This document shows, one piece after another, positions 16,066-24,052 of a DNA stretch of 47,009 bases. The notes under the pieces were generated by a model. The model searched no databases, was not told the origin of the DNA, and was given only the letters and a program-made list of their open reading frames with translations. This DNA is from Chitinophagaceae bacterium (lineage in GTDB: Bacteria > Bacteroidota > Bacteroidia > Chitinophagales > Chitinophagaceae), in assembly GCA_004173235.1 (NCBI GenBank), contig SEAC01000034.1:1-47009 (forward strand), written 5' to 3'. Position 1 is the stretch's first letter, and every line of letters begins with the position of its first letter. The position numbers and the translations under genes were made by a program.

Positions 16066-17898
16066 GTGAAACACCTGAAGCACCTTGGCAAATACTTTTA
16101 TAAATACCGCTGGCGCCTCACTGCCGGCATTTTTTTCATATTGGTGTCGAACTATTTTGGCATCCTCGCACCGCAGGTCACCGGCTTCATCATCGAATAT
16201 GTGCGGCAACTGAAGATGAACCCCGGCATCAAGCCCAACGTTCCCTCGCGGCAGTACGATGTGCTGGTGCAGAAATTCATCGGCCTCATTGACGGCTGGC
16301 ACCTTACGCTGGGAAATGCGGTAACGGTGGCAGGCATCACCATCCTGATGCTTGCCTTACTGCGAGGGCTCTTCATGTTCTTCATGCGGCAAACGATCAT
16401 CGTGATGAGCCGACACATTGAGTATGATCAGAAGAACGAAGTGTATGCCCACTACCAGAAGCTCGATGCCGGCTTTTTCAAAGCGAACAGCACCGGCGAC
16501 CTGATGAGCCGGATGTCGGAGGATGTGAGCCGGGTGCGCATGTTCACCGGCCCTGCGATCATGTACTTAACCAACCTCACGGCACTCATTGCGCTATCGG
16601 TGTATTTCATGTACCGGAGCAGCCCCATGCTAACGCTCTATGTGCTGTCGCCCTTGCCTTTGCTGGCATTTACCATTTACCGTGTTAATACAACTATCCA
16701 CAAGCGGAGCGAAGCACTCCAGGCAACACTGTCGGCCATTACGGTGAATGCGCAGCAATCCTACAGCGGTATCCGCGTTATCAAATCGTTTGTGCAGGAA
16801 GGTGCGATGCGCGGTTTCTTTGAAGAGAACAGCGAACGCTACCGCCAGGACGCCACCACGCTTGCGAAGATCGAATCGCTCTACTTTCCATCGATGGCGC
16901 TGTTCATCGGCATCAGCACTTTGCTTACTATCATGATCGGGGGGATGCAGGTGATCAATGGCACAATGGCCGTGTCGACCATCGTTGAATTCGTGATCTA
17001 CATCAACCTGCTTACGTTCCCCGTAAGCGCCATTGGCTGGACTGCCTCGATGATCCAGCGCGCATCGGCATCGCAGAAACGCCTGAATGAGTTTCTTCAA
17101 ACGGAGCCCCTGGTGCGCAACGGCGCGGATGCAATCAAGAAAGAATTAAGCGGCGCCATCGAGTTCCGCCATGTCGATTTCATCTATCCCAACACCGGCA
17201 TCCAGGCACTGCGCGATTTCACGCTCCGCATCGAGCCGGGGCAGAAGGTGGCGGTAGTTGGCCGCACCGGCTCGGGAAAGACCACGCTCGTGCAATTGCT
17301 GCTGCGCCTTTATGATCCAACCTCAGGTCAGATCTTGTTGGACGGGGAGGAGCTGCAACGCTTCGACCTCGATAACCTCCGCGGCCAGGTGAGCTACGTT
17401 CCGCAGGACGGGTTTTTGTTTAGCGATTCGATCTCGCGCAACATCGCGTTTGGTGCGCCCGAGAGCAACCAGGCGGCCATCGAAACGGCAGCGAAGGCAG
17501 CGGCGGTGCATACCGACATCCTTGGTTTCCCGAAAGGTTATGAAACCCTCGTGGGCGAGCGGGGCGTTACTCTTAGCGGTGGACAAAAGCAGCGGGTATC
17601 CATTGCGCGCGCGCTGGTGCGCAACACGCCCATCCTCGTGCTCGATGATAGCCTAAGTGCCGTAGATACACGGACCGAGCGCGAGATTCTCGGCCACATT
17701 GATGCATACCTCAGCAACCGTACTTCCATCGTGATCACCCACAAGGTGCTGAGCCTTTCCGGCTTCGATCGCATTGTGGTGCTGGACGGTGGACGGATTG
17801 CTGAAACAGGCACGCACCAAGAGCTTTTGCAACGAGGTGGTATTTATGCGGATATGTTCAAAAGCCAGCTCACAGAAGACCACCGGGCGGCGCTTTAG
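16066..17898 (+). CDS. ABC exporter, fused membrane and ATPase domains (MdlA/YheI-like)
   Basis: 610-aa half-transporter. Six membrane helices span about residues 16-300, and the ATPase domain fills the remainder. Walker A GRTGSGKT is at 399-406, the signature LSGGQ at 503-507, and Walker B ILVLDDS at 523-529. The residue after the Walker B Asp is Asp (D528) instead of the usual catalytic Glu, as seen in the degenerate half of heterodimeric exporters of the MdlA/YheI type. Substrate unknown; relatives export drugs, lipids or peptides. Translation starts at GTG, supported by the -7 box 14 nt upstream. No partner half-transporter lies next to it. Confidence 0.9.
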   Translation: MKHLKHLGKYFYKYRWRLTAGIFFILVSNYFGILAPQVTGFIIEYVRQLKMNPGIKPNVPSRQYDVLVQKFIGLIDGWHLTLGNAVTVAGITILMLALLRGLFMFFMRQTIIVMSRHIEYDQKNEVYAHYQKLDAGFFKANSTGDLMSRMSEDVSRVRMFTGPAIMYLTNLTALIALSVYFMYRSSPMLTLYVLSPLPLLAFTIYRVNTTIHKRSEALQATLSAITVNAQQSYSGIRVIKSFVQEGAMRGFFEENSERYRQDATTLAKIESLYFPSMALFIGISTLLTIMIGGMQVINGTMAVSTIVEFVIYINLLTFPVSAIGWTASMIQRASASQKRLNEFLQTEPLVRNGADAIKKELSGAIEFRHVDFIYPNTGIQALRDFTLRIEPGQKVAVVGRTGSGKTTLVQLLLRLYDPTSGQILLDGEELQRFDLDNLRGQVSYVPQDGFLFSDSISRNIAFGAPESNQAAIETAAKAAAVHTDILGFPKGYETLVGERGVTLSGGQKQRVSIARALVRNTPILVLDDSLSAVDTRTEREILGHIDAYLSNRTSIVITHKVLSLSGFDRIVVLDGGRIAETGTHQELLQRGGIYADMFKSQLTEDHRAAL

Positions 17899-17902
17899 CA
17901 AA

Positions 17903-17933
17903 TTTGGATGAATGAAAAGAAGGGTTATATTTG
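17903..17933 (+). promoter_or_regulatory. Complete Bacteroidota promoter for DUF3276 gene
   Basis: TTTG (17903-17906), 19-nt spacer, TATATTTG (17926-17933): an exact -33/-7 promoter of the Bacteroidota type. Transcription should start near 17937-17940, which rules out the TTG start at 17931. Confidence 0.8.
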
Positions 17934-17969
17934 GAGTACAAAACCCAACCTTCTTACCTAACTGTAAAA

Positions 17970-18437
17970 ATGTTTATTGTGGCGTACGAAAACAACGACA
18001 AGAAAATGGAGAGCATCTACAGCAAAAGGATCCGTGCAGGTAAGCGACGCACTTACTTTTTCGACGTTCGCGCCACCCGTGGCAACGATTATTACCTCAC
18101 CATTACCGAAAGCCGCAAGCGCTTCAACGATAACGGCTACGACCGCCATAAAATTTTCCTTTACAAAGAAGACTTCAATAAATTCATCAAGGCACTCAAC
18201 GAAGCAGTAGATCACGTGAAAACGCAGTTGATGCCGGACTTCGACTTCGACGCCTACAACCACGATGAGGCTTACGACGATCATGATGACCACGACATGG
18301 ACGGAGGCTCGCACGAAGTGCGCACGCTCCACGTGACCGAAATCGTTATCGAAACGGAACCCATCGCCGACGCCCCGGTTGCTGCAGCAGAAGCGGAAAC
18401 GGCGCCCGCGTCTTCGGAAGAAGTCGACAAGTGGTAA
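17970..18437 (+). CDS. PUR-alpha-like DNA/RNA-binding protein (DUF3276)
   Basis: 155-aa member of the DUF3276 family, widespread in Bacteroidota. The conserved block runs from IYSKRIRAGKRRTYFFDVR through NDYYLTITESRKRF to HKIFLYKEDFNKF, which corresponds to a PUR repeat fold known to bind single-stranded nucleic acid. The C-terminal third is highly acidic and low complexity (DHDDHDMDGG, then Ala/Glu-rich). Start choice is uncertain: ATG 17970, GTG 17979 (giving VAYENND) or ATG 18006 are all after the mapped promoter. The specific role is not known. Confidence 0.85.
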   Translation: MFIVAYENNDKKMESIYSKRIRAGKRRTYFFDVRATRGNDYYLTITESRKRFNDNGYDRHKIFLYKEDFNKFIKALNEAVDHVKTQLMPDFDFDAYNHDEAYDDHDDHDMDGGSHEVRTLHVTEIVIETEPIADAPVAAAEAETAPASSEEVDKW

Positions 18438-18455
18438 AACAAAATCAACCATACC

Positions 18456-18486
18456 AAAAAGGCTCCGGATATCCCGGAGCCTTTTT
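18456..18486. terminator. Bidirectional terminator between DUF3276 gene and pgi
   Basis: GGCTCCGG-ATATC-CCGGAGCC flanked by AAAAA and TTTTT, between convergent genes. Confidence 0.9.
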
Positions 18487-18508
18487 CATTAATCACATGC
18501 AGAAAGCG

Positions 18509-20158
18509 CTAACGCATCTTCTTGTACGCGTTGATCAGTCCATTGGTAGATGCGTCGTGCGCAGTTACCAGGTCTTCGCCTTCCAATTCCGGCAGGATGC
18601 GGTTGGCCAGTTGCTTGCCCAACTCAACGCCCCATTGGTCGAAAGAGAAGATGTTCCAGAGCACGCCCTGCGTGAAGATCTTGTGCTCATACAGTGCAAT
18701 GAGGCTGCCTAACGAGCGGGGCGTTACCTTCTTTAACAGGATGGAATTCGTTGGACGATTGCCGTCGAAGATCTTGAACGGTGCGAGCGTAGCGATCTCT
18801 TCATCGTTCTTGCCGGCGGCGCGCAGCTCGCGTGTTACTTCTTCTTCATCCTTGCCGTTCATCAACGCTTCCGTTTGCGCGAAGAAGTTGGAGAGCAATT
18901 TGGCGTGATGGTCGCCTATCGGATTGTGCGATTGAGCAGGCGCGATGAAGTCGCATGGAATAAGATGTGTGCCCTGGTGAATGAGCTGGTAAAATGCATG
19001 CTGTCCGTTGGTGCCGGGCTCGCCCCACACGATGGGGCCCGTAGCATAACTCACCGGCTCTCCGTTGCGATCCACGCTCTTGCCGTTGCTCTCCATATTG
19101 CCCTGTTGAAAGTAGGCGGCAAAGCGGTGCAGGTACTGGTCGTAAGGGAGAATTGCTTCTGTTTGAGCGCCGTGGAAGTTGACGTACCAGATGCCGATGA
19201 GGGCCATCAGCACGGGAATGTTTTCTTTTAAATCCGTTGTCCGGAAATGCTCGTCAACGCTGTGTGCGCCGCGCAGCAGCTCTTCGAAGTTGTCGTACCC
19301 TACGGTCAGCGCAATGCTCAGCCCGATGGCGCTCCACAGAGAGTAGCGGCCACCAACCCAATCCCAGAACTCGAACATATTCGCCTTGTCGATTCCGAAC
19401 TTCGTCACCTCTTTTTCGTTGGTGGAAAGTGCTACGAAGTGCTTTGCAATGTGCGCTTCGTCCTTTGCCGCATCTAAAAACCAGTTGCGTGCCGTTTGCG
19501 CATTCGTCATCGTTTCCTGCGTAGTGAACGTCTTCGACGCGATGAGGAACAGCGTTTCCTCCGGGTTCACTTGTTTTAGTACTTCGGCGATGTGGCTCGC
19601 GTCGACATTGGAGACGAAAAAGGCGCGTATGCCGTCCTGCCAGTAGGGGCGCAGCGCTTCGGTCACCATGAGCGGCCCGAGGTCGGAGCCTCCGATGCCG
19701 ATGTTGACGATGGAGCGGATGCGCTTGCCGGTGTAGCCCGTGTGCACACCGTCGTGGATGCGCGCACAAAAATCCTTCATCTGCTGCTGCACGCGTTGCA
19801 CGTCGGGCATCACGTCTTTACCTGCCGCATACACGGGCCGGCCGCTGAAGTTGCGCAGCGCTACGTGCAGCACAGACCGTTGCTCGGTTTCGTTGATAAA
19901 CTCGCCAGCGAACATCGCCTGTACGGCATCGCGCAGCCGGCAATCCTCCGCAAGCTGTTGCAGCAGCGACCATGTTTCGTCGGTGATGCGATTCTTCGAA
20001 AAGTCGATCATCAACTCGTCGAGACAAAACGAATATTTGCGGAAACGGTCGGGATCTTCTGCAAAGAGCGTCCGGAGATGGGTGCCGTCGAGGGTTTGAG
20101 CGTGCTGCAGCAGGCGTTGCCAGGCTGGGGTGGTGGTGGGGTTGATCCGTGGGAACAT
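18509..20158 (-). CDS. pgi: Glucose-6-phosphate isomerase
   Basis: 549-aa phosphoglucose isomerase interconverting glucose-6-phosphate and fructose-6-phosphate. Signatures: [16 protein letters not shown], the catalytic-region block [39 protein letters not shown] with the catalytic Glu and His, and the C-terminal [20 protein letters not shown] followed by WGVELGK. Length fits the E. coli-type enzyme. It follows the threonine aldolase gene with a 21-nt gap on the same strand, so they may be co-transcribed. Confidence 0.97.
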   Translation of the reverse strand: MFPRINPTTTPAWQRLLQHAQTLDGTHLRTLFAEDPDRFRKYSFCLDELMIDFSKNRITDETWSLLQQLAEDCRLRDAVQAMFAGEFINETEQRSVLHVALRNFSGRPVYAAGKDVMPDVQRVQQQMKDFCARIHDGVHTGYTGKRIRSIVNIGIGGSDLGPLMVTEALRPYWQDGIRAFFVSNVDASHIAEVLKQVNPEETLFLIASKTFTTQETMTNAQTARNWFLDAAKDEAHIAKHFVALSTNEKEVTKFGIDKANMFEFWDWVGGRYSLWSAIGLSIALTVGYDNFEELLRGAHSVDEHFRTTDLKENIPVLMALIGIWYVNFHGAQTEAILPYDQYLHRFAAYFQQGNMESNGKSVDRNGEPVSYATGPIVWGEPGTNGQHAFYQLIHQGTHLIPCDFIAPAQSHNPIGDHHAKLLSNFFAQTEALMNGKDEEEVTRELRAAGKNDEEIATLAPFKIFDGNRPTNSILLKKVTPRSLGSLIALYEHKIFTQGVLWNIFSFDQWGVELGKQLANRILPELEGEDLVTAHDASTNGLINAYKKMR

Positions 20159-20179
20159 GTGTTGAAAAAATAGAAGTGT

Positions 20180-21223
20180 TTAGGAGACGGTTGCTGCGGA
20201 GGTTTCGGCGAGTGCTTCCACACTTTGGAGAGTATGTTCAAGCATTTGTTCGGTGATGTCGAGATGCACCACGAGACGCACTTGCTGCGGTGCGATGGCG
20301 TAAGCAAGGATGCCTTTCTCTTTCCATTTGGCTACGATGGCCGCTGCGGTAAGCGGTGCCTGCACATGGAAGATGATGATGTTCGTTTCTACAGGAAGCA
20401 CGCTTTCGACGATGGGGCTATTTTCAAGTGCTTCGCTAAGCTGCCGGGCGTACGCGTGATCCCGCCCGAGACGCTCCACATTGTTTTCGAGCGCATAAAG
20501 GCCGGCAGCTGCGAGGAAGCCCGCCTGCCGCATGCCGCCGCCGAAAACCTTGCGCACCCGGCGCGCGCGCCGGATAAAATCCGAATCGCCCAAAAGGAGG
20601 GAGCCCACAGGGGCGCCAAGGCTTTTGCTCAGGCAAACGGAGATGCTGTGGAAGATGCGTCCATAATCCCGCGGATCCTCGTTGCCGGCCACGATCGCAT
20701 TGTACAACCGGGCACCATCGAGGTGAAGACGCAGCCGATGCCGGTCGCAAACGGCCCGGACGGCTTCCATTTCCGTGCGTGCATAGCACGAGCCACCACC
20801 ACGATTAGACGTGTTTTCGAGGCACACCAGGCTCGTGTGCGCCTTGTGGATATCGTCGGGGTTGATGGCCGCTTCCACCTGGCGGGCGGTAAAACGACCG
20901 CGATCGCCCTTGAGCAGCCGCACCGATGCGCCGGCATTGAAAGCGATCCCGCCTCCTTCATATTGATAAACGTGCGCCGTTTCCTCGCAAATGACCTCAT
21001 CGCCCGGTTGCGTGTGCACTTTTATGGCGATCTGGTTGGTCATGGTGCCGGAGGGGCAAAAAAGCGCGGCCTCCATAGCGAAGATCGAAGCGGCCTTTTC
21101 TTCCAGCAGGTTTACGGTCGGGTCTTCGCCAAAAACGTCGTCGCCTAGCGGCGCGCTCATCATGGCGTCGAGCATTTCGGGTGAGGGTTTGGTTACCGTA
21201 TCAGATCGAAAATCAGCTATCAT
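20180..21223 (-). CDS. ltaE: Low-specificity L-threonine aldolase family protein
   Basis: 347-aa fold-type I PLP enzyme. It begins [14 protein letters not shown], contains [18 protein letters not shown], a cofactor-binding [10 protein letters not shown] block, and the PLP-lysine K200 in [13 protein letters not shown]. Members cleave L-threonine or L-allo-threonine to glycine and acetaldehyde; the related phenylserine or beta-hydroxyaspartate activities cannot be excluded. A -7 box is only 4 nt before the ATG, so the mRNA may be leaderless. First gene of a likely two-gene unit with pgi. Confidence 0.93.
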   Translation of the reverse strand: MIADFRSDTVTKPSPEMLDAMMSAPLGDDVFGEDPTVNLLEEKAASIFAMEAALFCPSGTMTNQIAIKVHTQPGDEVICEETAHVYQYEGGGIAFNAGASVRLLKGDRGRFTARQVEAAINPDDIHKAHTSLVCLENTSNRGGGSCYARTEMEAVRAVCDRHRLRLHLDGARLYNAIVAGNEDPRDYGRIFHSISVCLSKSLGAPVGSLLLGDSDFIRRARRVRKVFGGGMRQAGFLAAAGLYALENNVERLGRDHAYARQLSEALENSPIVESVLPVETNIIIFHVQAPLTAAAIVAKWKEKGILAYAIAPQQVRLVVHLDITEQMLEHTLQSVEALAETSAATVS

Positions 21224-21227
21224 GGTT

Positions 21228-21235
21228 CAAATGTA
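21228..21235 (-). promoter_or_regulatory. -7 promoter box for ltaE
   Basis: Minus-strand TACATTTG matches TAnnTTTG and ends 4 nt before the ltaE ATG. Confidence 0.5.
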
Positions 21236-21403
21236 ACCCCCGGAACGCCTTCTATACGCCGGCTGCAATAGTCCTTCTCCCGTTCAAAGGGCCGTTACGC
21301 CGCCTGTCCCCGAGTCGTCGCAGCGCTGTAACCGCGCTCTCCCCAACACGTCCCATAACGTCCGCCGGTCATCCCGGATAATCGCCGTTGGATACAAAAC
21401 AAT

Positions 21404-21433
21404 GTACTAGACATAACACAGTACCTACTTTCG
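21404..21433 (+). promoter_or_regulatory. Palindrome and variant -7 box before the first outer membrane protein gene
   Basis: An imperfect palindrome with GTACT...AGTAC outer arms (21404-21424) sits directly before TACTTTCG (21426-21433), a one-base variant of TAnnTTTG. The placement, just upstream of the -7 box, fits an operator. The outer arms resemble GTACTATG/CATAGTAC-type PadR-family sites, but the inner bases do not match well and no padR gene is in the window. Confidence 0.3.
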
Positions 21434-21472
21434 CTATGTAATTGATGACAACCAGTATTTAATGATACAACA

Positions 21473-23941
21473 ATGAAAACGTTCACCTTCGCCTTTATCA
21501 CCACACTCATCGCCGTTTCGGCCACGGCCCAAAACGGTTCCATCACCGGCACGGTAGCAGATGCCGCCAAAGGGCCGCTCTCTTCGGCAACGGTCACGCT
21601 CCACGCCGCCGACTCCTCGGTATTAAAGAGAACTGCTGCAGGCACTTCCGGTGACTTTCGATTTGGCGGAATCGCAAGCGGCCGCTACTTCGTTTCGGTG
21701 TCGGCAGTAGGTCACAATGCCGCCTGGTCGGCGCCCGTAAACATTACCGCAGACGCGCTAACCGCATCGGTTCCCCATTTCCTGCTTACGCCTTCTTCTC
21801 AAACGATGGCCGCCGTAACGGTCGTTTCGCGCCGCCCACTGGTGGAGCAAAAGGCCGATCGGACCGTGATCAACGTGGACGCATCGCCCACCAATGCCGG
21901 GGCGACGGCACTCGAAGTGCTCGAAAAGTCGCCAGGCGTGCTGGTGGATAAAGACGGAAATGTTTCGCTCAAAGGCAAGCCGGGCGTGCAGGTATTCATC
22001 GATGGACGTCCTTCGTACCTCTCAGGTGCCGAGCTGAGTGCTTACCTCCGCAGCCTTCCCGCCGGCAGCATCGATCAGATAGAGCTGATGACCAACCCCG
22101 GAGCACGCTACGATGCGGCCGGCAATGCCGGTATTATCAACCTACGGATGAAGAAGAACCGCGTGAAAGGTTTCAACGGAAGCATCAGCCTTGCCGCAAC
22201 GCATGCAATGCGCAACCGCGCCAACAACAATGCGAACTTCAATTATCGCCGCGGCAAGATGAACCTTTTTTCCAACGTGAGCCACAGTCACTACGAGCGG
22301 TACCAGAACCTCGATATCCAGCGCTACTTCCGCGAGAATGGCAGCATCAGGAACACCTTCGAGCAACAAACGCGGCAGCGCAGCCAGAATGATTATGTGA
22401 GCGCCAGGCTTGGCGCCGACTTCTTTGCAAGCAAGCGCACAACGCTGGGCATCGTTTTCTCGGGGGGCACCAATCCCGAAACCGGAACGAGCACGAGCGT
22501 GAGCTACATCCGCAATGCCGCCAGGGACGTGGATTCCATCGTGTCGGCCGAAAGCCTGATGACCAATACCTGGCGCAATGGTGCGGTGAACCTGAACCTG
22601 CGTCATCAATTCGATTCAACCGGAAAAGAAATCACCGCCGATGCAGACCTGGTTACCTACCGCACGGGCGCCGACCAGTTGTTCGACAACAATGCATATG
22701 ACCCGCATTGGGTAAAACGATCGGGCGAGCAGCTGCGTGGCAACCTGCCGGTGACCATCCGTATTTATTCGGTAAAGAGCGATTACAGCCAGCCACTAAA
22801 AGGCGGTGCACGCTTCGAGGCGGGGGTGAAAGCCAGCTATGTGCGCACCGACAACAGTGCCGACTATTATACCGTGCTTGCGGCCGGCGATCAGGTAGAT
22901 GCGGGCAAGACCAACGCCTTCCGGTACGAAGAGCAAATCCTTGCTGGCTATGTGAACTGGAACCGTCAATGGAAAAAGTGGAACCTTCAAACAGGCCTGC
23001 GCTACGAGCACACGGATTACACCGGCCTCCAGTATGGTTCGCCCGACCAGGCGGCGCACCCCGACTCTTCGTTCCGCCGCGATTACGGAAGCCTTTTCCC
23101 TACGCTGTTTGCAAGCTATGCAGCCAATGCGAAGCACACGTTCAACGTCAGCTATGGCCGCCGCATCGATCGTCCTTCTTATCAAAGCCTCAACCCATTC
23201 CTCTTTTTTATCGACCGCTACACCTACGAGCAAGGCAACCCCTATATGCGTCCGGAGTTTTCCGATAACATCGAGCTGGGACATAATTATAAGAACATCA
23301 TCACCACCACGCTCGCTTATAGCGACACGCGCAACCTGATGAACGAAACGTTTGAGCAGGAGCGCAATGCCAACGGTTCGCTGGGCCTCGCCACCATCAT
23401 CAAGAACGGCAACTTCGGACGCCGGCAGAACATGGGTCTCTCCGTGAACGTGCAGGTGCCGGTGCGCAAGTGGTGGAATGCGAATCTTTTCAGCAACTAT
23501 GTCAACGTGCGTTTCAGCGGCCGGATGAATGGTGATGGTGAGGAATTCAACGCAAGCACCTCGCTGGTGATGTTCAATGCGAGCAACCAGTTTGTGCTGG
23601 GCAAAGGATGGAGCGCCGAACTGAGTGGCTGGTACCGCAGCCGCGGCGTCGACGGGCAGATCGTGATCAGCCCGATGGGCCAGGTGTCGACAGGGGTAAG
23701 CAAAGCCATCTTCAAGGGAGCGGGCAGCATAAAGTGCAACGTGCGCGACGTGTTCTTCACGCAGAAGGTCAATGGCGAGATCAACTTTCAGAACACGCAG
23801 GCATTCTTTCAGCAGCGCCGCGACACGCGAAGCGTTACGCTCGCATTCAGCTGGCGTTTTGGCAAGCCGATCAAAGACACGCCGCGCCGCCGCGCAGGGG
23901 CTGCATCCGACGAATTGAATCGCGTAAAAGGTGCGAATTGA
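21473..23941 (+). CDS. Outer membrane beta-barrel protein, TonB-receptor-like (copy 1)
   Basis: 822-aa protein. A signal peptide (MKTFTFAFITTLIAVSATAQ) is followed by a CarboxypepD_reg-like beta-sandwich (about 22-110). A TonB plug-like region follows (VNVDASPTNAGATALEVLEKSPGV, then IDGRPSYLSGAEL..., about 135-230). The C-terminal barrel (about 240-810) belongs to the outer-membrane beta-barrel family related to TonB receptors, with the YGRRIDRPSYQSLNPF motif. It probably sits in the outer membrane; cargo unknown. The next gene is a paralogue of the same layout and size, 111 bp downstream, pointing to tandem duplication. The two C termini share a DELNRV ending. Confidence 0.85.
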   Translation: MKTFTFAFITTLIAVSATAQNGSITGTVADAAKGPLSSATVTLHAADSSVLKRTAAGTSGDFRFGGIASGRYFVSVSAVGHNAAWSAPVNITADALTASVPHFLLTPSSQTMAAVTVVSRRPLVEQKADRTVINVDASPTNAGATALEVLEKSPGVLVDKDGNVSLKGKPGVQVFIDGRPSYLSGAELSAYLRSLPAGSIDQIELMTNPGARYDAAGNAGIINLRMKKNRVKGFNGSISLAATHAMRNRANNNANFNYRRGKMNLFSNVSHSHYERYQNLDIQRYFRENGSIRNTFEQQTRQRSQNDYVSARLGADFFASKRTTLGIVFSGGTNPETGTSTSVSYIRNAARDVDSIVSAESLMTNTWRNGAVNLNLRHQFDSTGKEITADADLVTYRTGADQLFDNNAYDPHWVKRSGEQLRGNLPVTIRIYSVKSDYSQPLKGGARFEAGVKASYVRTDNSADYYTVLAAGDQVDAGKTNAFRYEEQILAGYVNWNRQWKKWNLQTGLRYEHTDYTGLQYGSPDQAAHPDSSFRRDYGSLFPTLFASYAANAKHTFNVSYGRRIDRPSYQSLNPFLFFIDRYTYEQGNPYMRPEFSDNIELGHNYKNIITTTLAYSDTRNLMNETFEQERNANGSLGLATIIKNGNFGRRQNMGLSVNVQVPVRKWWNANLFSNYVNVRFSGRMNGDGEEFNASTSLVMFNASNQFVLGKGWSAELSGWYRSRGVDGQIVISPMGQVSTGVSKAIFKGAGSIKCNVRDVFFTQKVNGEINFQNTQAFFQQRRDTRSVTLAFSWRFGKPIKDTPRRRAGAASDELNRVKGAN

Positions 23942-24052
23942 TGAACGGTATCCTTTCGCACCAATTAATGAAGGCTTTATCACAATTCAAACACTAACCG
24001 TTGTGGAAGACAACACCTTCGGGTCAGTTTTACACAGCTAACACAATCGACC

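Noticed and set aside
17931..17969. TTG start for the DUF3276 protein at 17931
   Set aside because: The codon lies within the -7 promoter box and so cannot be in the transcript.
21236..21400. Unannotated small gene upstream of the first outer membrane protein
   Set aside because: No frame with a plausible start, length or composition is present; apart from the palindrome near 21414 the interval shows nothing.
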